The notes beneath the pieces are model-generated. The model made no database searches and had not been told where the DNA came from. It saw only the letters and a list, made by a program, of their open reading frames with translations. From positions 26,160 through 90,159 of the forward strand of contig MU385967.1 in the NCBI GenBank assembly GCA_022497145.1: a DNA stretch of 64,000 nt, written 5' to 3'. The translations under genes were made by a program, and so were the position numbers. Positions 58,112 through 64,000 of this stretch are shown in pieces (the first letter of the stretch is position 1; every line of letters begins with the position of its first letter). The DNA is from Rostrohypoxylon terebratum. Its lineage: Eukaryota; Ascomycota; Sordariomycetes; Xylariales; Hypoxylaceae.

Positions 58112-59450
58112 GATGGACTTACGTCTTCTCTCGGGCTTGTTGATCTCCAAGAATTCGTTGGATTCTAAACAACTTCTTATAAAACACATGCTTAGGTATA
58201 CAAGAATGAGGTAGATAAATACAGACCTTAGTAGTTGCTGATATTCAAACTACACGTCTTTGTTTATGCCTGAGTATGCAGAGTCTCAGGCAGATAGATG
58301 CATGAATAAGAGATTATTGGAGTTCTTTGCTGCATGGCTCTCTCGGTGAATTACAGAAACCTCACTAATCAAAAGAGGCCTTGAAAGACTGAAGCGTGTC
58401 TCTTGTATGCCGTATGTGACCACAAATCTAAGGACCTCGTGAAAAAAGAGTGCTTGTAATGGTAAGGTTGACAAGATGTAGATATCGACAGATGGGTTTA
58501 TACAACGAAGTCAGTTAGAGCTCTATGCAAACCATACAATAGGATGTTTGTTTTCTATACTAGAAATGAAGATCAAAAGTGGAAGGTTTGTTTGGTTCTC
58601 AAATACTGTTACATTAGATTACTGCGAAGCTTTGCTCCATGGTGATCTAGCTATGTTATACCAGAGATCATAGGAAAATTGATAGCCACCTATCAATGTT
58701 TCTAGATCAATTGATGTGTTGAATGCTGGATAAGTTTCTTGGTTATCTTACTCTGTACATCTTGAAAGCAAACCTGGCTTGGGCTGCTTGGCTTTCATGG
58801 CATCCCAGGTCTGTGGCTTTTGACTTGTTTAATCTGTGGCTGAAGAGCTTGCTCGTGCTGAATGCCTTTCTAAATGGCAGTGAGTAGATATCAAGGTGAT
58901 TTGTGGCTATTCACTTTTTCTTGGTTGTCTTGATACAATTTGCTGGAAAGGGGTCACTCCTTTTCGTTACCCTGAAGCAATATTACATAATGAAATTCAT
59001 TACGTAAGATTTATTACATAAGTTAGTTGAACCGAGACTGTTCAGGGCCATTGAAACCTTGAAGCTCCACTAAGTTAGGGCGCCCATAGCGCCCATAGCG
59101 CGTCCAGTTGGCAATGGATGGAACGTGGCCAGAACTCTGATAAGGCTTCTACGGATAACGCGTAGCTAAAGTAACGCAGGTACGGAAGAACTTTTCAAAT
59201 TTTTAGTGGCTTAAACTTAATACTACCGAATCCATCGCCGCATTGCGACAGAACTCCAATTACCAGTTGTCACTTATCCTTTAATTTTTTTTCTTCTATC
59301 TACTTCTGCCAAATTTACACTTACGCCACTCATACATATCAGTGCCTTCTATAGAAGGTTGTTGCAGTTTGTCCTGCCATTAAAACAGTCTTCCTTTTTT
59401 TCGTCCCTCCGTTCTACCTCTTGTGGTAATTCTGTCAGCAAATCGTCAAA
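58112..59450. other. AT-rich spacer before PHO88
   Basis: About 1.3 kb with no supportable gene. 58470-59040 is AT-rich; a small direct repeat GCGCCCATA lies at about 59080-59097. The final 150 bp are pyrimidine-rich and form the promoter/leader of PHO88. Confidence 0.4.
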
Positions 59451-60168
59451 ATGGCCGGACTCAGCCCTCAAGTGTATGTTTTGCCAAATTCCCTCGGCAC
59501 GTGTGCGCTGCGCTTGCAGCATACTGACCATGTCGCGACAGAACCAACATCATCATCATTCTTGGAATGATGCAGGTGTCCAAGCGAATTCCATTCGAAG
59601 ACCCAAACGTCCTCAACATTGTTCGCGCCATCTACATCGCTAGCAACGTGATCATTGCCGGCATCTACTTCTACACCCAGGTTCAGATCAACAAGAAGAA
59701 GGGTATGGCCACTTTCGCAAACAGCATCACGTGCATCGATAGACAAAGTTGTTAACAAGTTGATGTTCTGTAGACCTCACCACCCTCAAGTATGTCGAGC
59801 CGGCGCCGATGGGATCCTCAGAAGAGGGCAAGCTCGTGACGACGACCGTGCACGCGTACGACTCGCAACAGATCAAGAACTCCTTCCGGTCGCAGCTTAT
59901 GGGTATCGCGATGATGAGCTTCATGCACCTGTACATGAAGTACACCAACCCTCTCGTAATCCAGTCCATCATCCCCCTCAAGAGCGCCCTCGAGTCCAAC
60001 CTGGTCAAGATTCACGTCTTCGGCCAGCCCGCGAGCGGAGATCTCAAGCGCCCCTTCAAGCAGGCTGCCGGACTTATGGGCGGTCTCCAGAGCGGCCCCG
60101 CGCAGAGCGACAAGAAGGCTGTCGAGGCTGCCGAACGTGCCGGTCGCGGTGGAGTCAAGGACGAGTAG
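59451..60168 (+). CDS. PHO88: PHO88 / SND3 ER membrane-protein insertion factor
   Basis: Three exons, 59451..59473, 59542..59702 and 59774..60168, give 192 aa. The donor gtatgt after a 23-nt first exon yields PQVTNIIIILGMMQVSKRIPF, the conserved start of the Pho88 family; the next intron joins NKKK to DLTTLKYVEP. Two membrane helices lie in the first 60 residues. The middle block (KLVTTTVHAYDSQQIK, SFRSQLMGIAMMSFMHLYMKY) and the NPLVIQSIIPLKSALESNLVKIH segment are typical. In yeast Pho88/Snd3 sits in the ER membrane and serves the SRP-independent (SND) targeting route, and affects phosphate transport through Pho84 maturation. The basic C-terminal tail is cytosolic. A housekeeping gene; length is normal for filamentous fungi. 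Confidence 0.93.
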
Positions 60169-60921
60169 ACACGTCGTAATGTGTTCTCTAGGTACCTATT
60201 ATATTTTAGGGCGGGGCAGTGGCTTTGGACATGTTACGGGCTACCAGCATTGTACGAAGTACACTGAGATGTCATTAATATCGCTACCCGTTTACTACTA
60301 CATACAGACGTATCGTCTCATGAGTAGATGATCATAATTTATGCATAATTCACAACTATGGATTTGCACAAGTGCTAGATAATATCGTAGATGGGGTCTA
60401 CATCTTCATGTGAGGGGTATTTGATCACTAAGCTCTCTCAAAAAGCTGTAGTTTTCTCAAGCAACCTCCATTTCCTTCCATATTTTCTGTGCTGTTTTCA
60501 ATGATAGCCAATGGTCAAAATACCTACGTACCTACGTAGGACCTAGGTAGACAAGTATTCTGCCTTGTCCATGCATGTATTTGTAGATGGCCAATGAGAC
60601 TAAAAGCAGTTCGGACCTTCGCAATTATCAGTTTTCTCTGCGGGGTGGGATTTTGTCTGCTGAGCCGTAATTTTTGGGGCATTGCTTATTACCAAGGTAA
60701 ACCCAATCATTCACAGCCTTTTGTGTAGATTCTAGTCTTGATGCTATGTGGCAACACACTTCATTCAATTACCTAAGGGAACTTAATAGACTAGGTAGGA
60801 AATGGTAGAATAGAAGTACCCTAATCAGAACTGAGACTCCCAGCACCTTTGCTACTTTTGACCTTGTTGACAACACCTGATCCGCGATGTATAACTTGCG
60901 TAAGAAATGAACGGCAAGCTC
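60169..60921. other. Convergent spacer with a TACCTACGTA palindrome cluster
   Basis: About 750 bp between the 3' ends of PHO88 and the ankyrin gene. At 60521-60550 lies a dense palindrome group including the perfect CCTACGTAGG. No gene seen. Confidence 0.4.
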
Positions 60922-63900
60922 TTACATCGACGGTGTTGGGCTCAACTCTAGAAACTCTCTCATGAATGCATCATCCTCATCTTGTTCTTGATTGTCTTCA
61001 GCTTGGGGGCCGAGGGGGGATTCGGGATGAGCCATAGCACGGTGAGATTCCAAAAGCTCTAACACATGATAATGATGCTCTTTCTTAGCGAGCCACATAG
61101 CCTTTTCAAATTGGCGCCTGCCATTTCCTGTGATGCGACCCCTGCTTGTAATAACAGTGCGACTGTATCCAAGCGACCATGTTCTGCAGCCCCTTCTAAA
61201 GCAGTTCTACCATGTACCCAGGCACTCTTGGCATTAACGTCTGCGCCCTTCGTCAGCAAAAACTCGACGATACCGGCAAACCCTTCGATAGCAGCAAGTT
61301 GGAGCGCCGTGCCCCCAGCATACTGGGCGGGACCAAGGTTAGCATTCGCTCCTCGGCCTAGTAGGAATTGGACAACTTCCAAGGCACCCAGCTCAACCGC
61401 TCTTTGTAACGGAGTCCGTCTGAATACCGGGCCAGCAGGCAGGTTGACATCCGCTCCACTATCAACGAGCAATCCAAGGATCGCTAAGTCTTGCCGCTCA
61501 ACGGCTCTTAAAAGCGCAGTCTCTTGTATTGTGCCCACTGGTCCATCCGCTTGATAAATTACACCATCCAGAAATTTCGACGTTCCCAAATCAAGAACCG
61601 CTCGGAGGATCTGTTGGTTATGGGTTCGATCTTTGTCAATAGCAACTGCGAGTGGTAGGGCGGTCTCCTTGTCGTGAAATTGCATCATCCTCTGTTGTCT
61701 GATGGGGCGGCGAGGTCCATCGCCGTAGAGACGATTACTTTCTCCGTCGGGGTAAGGCGCGAACCGTTCCAGATCAACACGATGTGTCAGGAGTCTTTTC
61801 ACAAGACATAGATCGTTTCGAGCTATAGACTCACAAAGGGCGCGCGTACCATTGCCCCATCTATTATCGGAATATCTGTCATCAACCGCCCGCAATAGTA
61901 AATCCAGTATTTCACGATTAGCACTGGCCGCTTCCAAAATAGATTCACTTCCAATCTCAGCGCCAAGCTCCAGAAATCTTCTGACTAAGTGCACATTATT
62001 CTGTCGAATAATCTTCCACATAGGACTATCGAAACATTCCTGAATGGGGTGGAGTGATTCCAGTTGCAGTTTCCTTTGGGCTAATGAGCTAAGCAGCAGA
62101 TCTATCATATCAGTACCCCTTTCAATAGCTTCCTCAAATGCTTTGGGAATCAGCTTGGCCCCTTTCTCGAGCAGAAGCTTCACAATCTCAACATTGCCAG
62201 TACGAACCGCAGCTACCAAATCAACGTTGAAGGTGGGAATACCTGAATCAATCAGATAAATCAATAGAAATAAATCTTCTCTTCTAACAGCAATTCCCAG
62301 GGGTGAGGAATTCAAACCATTAGATAGACGAACCGAGCTTTTGAGGAGGAAGAGTATATCTTCGATTATAGATTTATCACCCCATTGCACTGCCAGAAAT
62401 AGAGGGTCAGGGTTATTAATTGTGTACTGATAACACCGCTCCTCGTCAGGTACATTGTGTTCGGGAAAAAGCACGAATGTGTATGAATGATAGTCATATA
62501 GAGGAGAATTGAAATCAAGGAATTTGGTGTTCAATTGAAGGAAGAGGCGGGTCATCTGGTGGTTTCTTTTCTGTAAAGAAAAGCGGAATGCAAAGGCCGC
62601 AAGTTCGTCGTATAACTGTACAAAGTATCCAGGTCGATCATATGAGTTATCGCTGTAGCAAATAGAGTCAATAATGATAAATGGTTGACTGCCCAAGGCT
62701 CGTATTTGGGCAGATAGCTCTTAAGATGTTTTTTTTTTTCAAAGAGCAACGAACTTGCTTGGCAGGGTAGAAATAGAAATTGGAAAAGAAATTGGGGAGT
62801 TATTACATACCTAGCAGTTATCTCAAACCACGATTTAAAGGCAAGAAGAGCGATGTCGTTGTCGTCTCGGGATATCGATCCGATAAGGCAATGATATATC
62901 GCTTCACTAAGGTAGCTAGTTCGAGACGCGGAAGATCCAATTCCAGGCTCCCAAGATCCCACCATTTGCTCAAATGTCAAACTTTCGATCAAATGCAACA
63001 GTTGATGCTGTAACTCAAAATTACCAGTCTCAGCAGAAGCATACAAGGCAGCAGCTAGTTGATAAGTGTCGCCGTTCTGCAGTGCTGGGTTAAGCATAAA
63101 CTGGGCAGAGAGCTCTTCATTCCTGATTCGAATAGCCTCAGAGCATGGAGTAAATAGACATACCGGTCGTGTTAAAGTATATATACCATTACTACTATGC
63201 TCGATTCCTGGCCCGTATGTCTTCGATTGAATGAAGCTATCCACTTTAGCACCATTTTCTAAAAGAAACTGGATCAATTGTATCTCTCGGCTCCAAATGG
63301 CGTAAGTGAGAGCATGCTCCGTTATGCAGCAGCCAGCAGCATGGAGATGTTGCACAAGATTTAATTGCCCTTGCTTCGCAAGGATGTCCATCAATTTCAT
63401 CGTAGATTGATCGGAGTTTATAGGTATGCTAGTGATACTGCATACCATCCAGAATATTTCTTTAACAACTTCTCTTGTCGCCGTTGATATCGCATCGTGG
63501 AAAATCCCATCACGCCAGAAATCAGCGTGGGAGCTGGTGCTTGCACGAAGAAGCCTGAGCACTAGATGCGAACGCTCTGAACACAAGGGTTGCAAAGGCT
63601 TGTAGATATCAGATCGAAGGGCCTTGTACGTCAATTTTTTGCCGATGTATGACCCATTTTCAATCAGAAGATCTATAAGGTCGGTTGGTGGATCTCCAAC
63701 CTGACGATCGAAAGCGCACCACAGAGCTCCACCGCATTCGTCGTCTTCACTGTCTTCACTAATAAGTGCATGTCTGTGATTCTGGTTGATGTTTGCATTG
63801 TTCTGAATAAGAACACGGGTAAGTAAATAATGACCCATCTTTGAAGATAGTTCAACAGGAGTATTGCCACACGGGGATTGGATGCCAAGATACAGTTGGC

Positions 63901-63952
63901 AGCCGGGTCGCATACAGGTCAGGCAGGAATCCTGCAAAGAGGTTATCATCAC
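60922..63952 (-). CDS. Ankyrin-repeat protein, open at window edge, apparent frameshift
   Basis: Minus strand, recognisable exons up to 63952 at the right and down to 60922. Exon 1 ends at 62807 and exon 2 starts at 62717, joined in phase by a gtaata..agag intron (89 bp); the better-looking gtatgt donor four bases earlier would break the frame. The protein is helical-repeat throughout, with clear C-terminal ankyrins: VDSGADVNLPAGPVFRRTPLQ, GALEVVQFLLGRGANANLG, GFAGIVEFLLTKGADVNAKS and GRTALEGAAEHGRLDTVALLL. After VALLLQAGV the open frame continues only to a stop at 61059, whereas another frame contains the usual family ending (RRQFEKAMWLAKKEHHYHVLEL) to a stop at 60922; a missing A in the AAA at 61124-61126 would account for it. 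The 5' part lies outside the window. Confidence 0.75.
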
Positions 63953-64000
63953 TTATTATTGGAAGCTGTTGGTCAGATGAACAAGATTGAACCAAACCCA

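Noticed and set aside
1..64000. tRNA, rRNA or CRISPR features
   Set aside because: No cloverleaf with a B-box, no rRNA-like stretch and no regularly spaced repeat array was seen on reading both strands.

Overview
The window is nuclear DNA of a filamentous ascomycete, most likely a Sordariomycete. Evidence: genes interrupted by short GT..AG introns (about 50-95 bp, a few longer), fungal-specific families (three Zn2Cys6 regulators, a CYP505 fused P450, a 2EXR protein, a DUF1479 protein, PHO88/SND3), multi-kilobase AT-richer spacers full of TACCTA/CCTAGG words, and C-to-T type differences between the arms of a short inverted-repeat element. No tRNA, rRNA or CRISPR array was recognised. All gene models below were spliced by eye.

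Layout. 0-7.7 kb: a small secreted cyanovirin-N-like protein (292-981), an empty spacer, an FHS-type sugar MFS transporter (3471-5149) and a minus-strand Cys-rich single-pass surface protein (6148-7727). 7.7-11.5 kb: gene-free, with a MITE-like element (8952-9213). 11.5-20 kb: two unrelated Zn2Cys6 regulators (11543-13696, with two micro-exons; 16722-20053, 1032 aa) separated by a 3 kb spacer. 21-23.5 kb: a small conserved-looking protein converging on a GT31/Fringe-like glycosyltransferase with a PAN-like tail. 25.4-29.6 kb: a five-exon RNA-dependent RNA polymerase of the RNA-silencing type. 30.3-32.7 kb: a DUF1479 protein with large low-complexity additions and apparent loss of the usual metal ligands. 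36.6-43.6 kb: an EthD-alpha/beta hydrolase fusion (minus), a DHA2-type MFS transporter and a Zn2Cys6 regulator (both plus), which together look like a small detoxification/catabolic cassette. 44.7-53.2 kb: a 2EXR protein, a membrane-anchored secreted-type protein and an eight-exon CYP505 self-sufficient P450 (1067 aa). 55.8-60.2 kb: an unrecognised 449-aa protein, a small unrecognised protein and PHO88/SND3. 60.9 kb to the right edge: an ankyrin-repeat gene, open at the window edge, with an apparent 1-bp frameshift near its 3' end.

How the genes may work together: only the 36.6-43.6 kb trio has an arrangement suggesting one pathway (enzyme, exporter, regulator, plus a perfect CGGAC-N18-GTCCG-type inverted repeat before the regulator). 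The rest looks like independent genes. No PKS, NRPS or terpene synthase backbone is present, so no classical secondary-metabolite cluster can be claimed. The most notable points are the RNA polymerase with a 7-bp-phased CCTAGG array just upstream, the MITE whose arm differences are all transitions, the DUF1479 protein with altered ligand positions, the EthD-hydrolase fusion and the frameshifted ankyrin gene.
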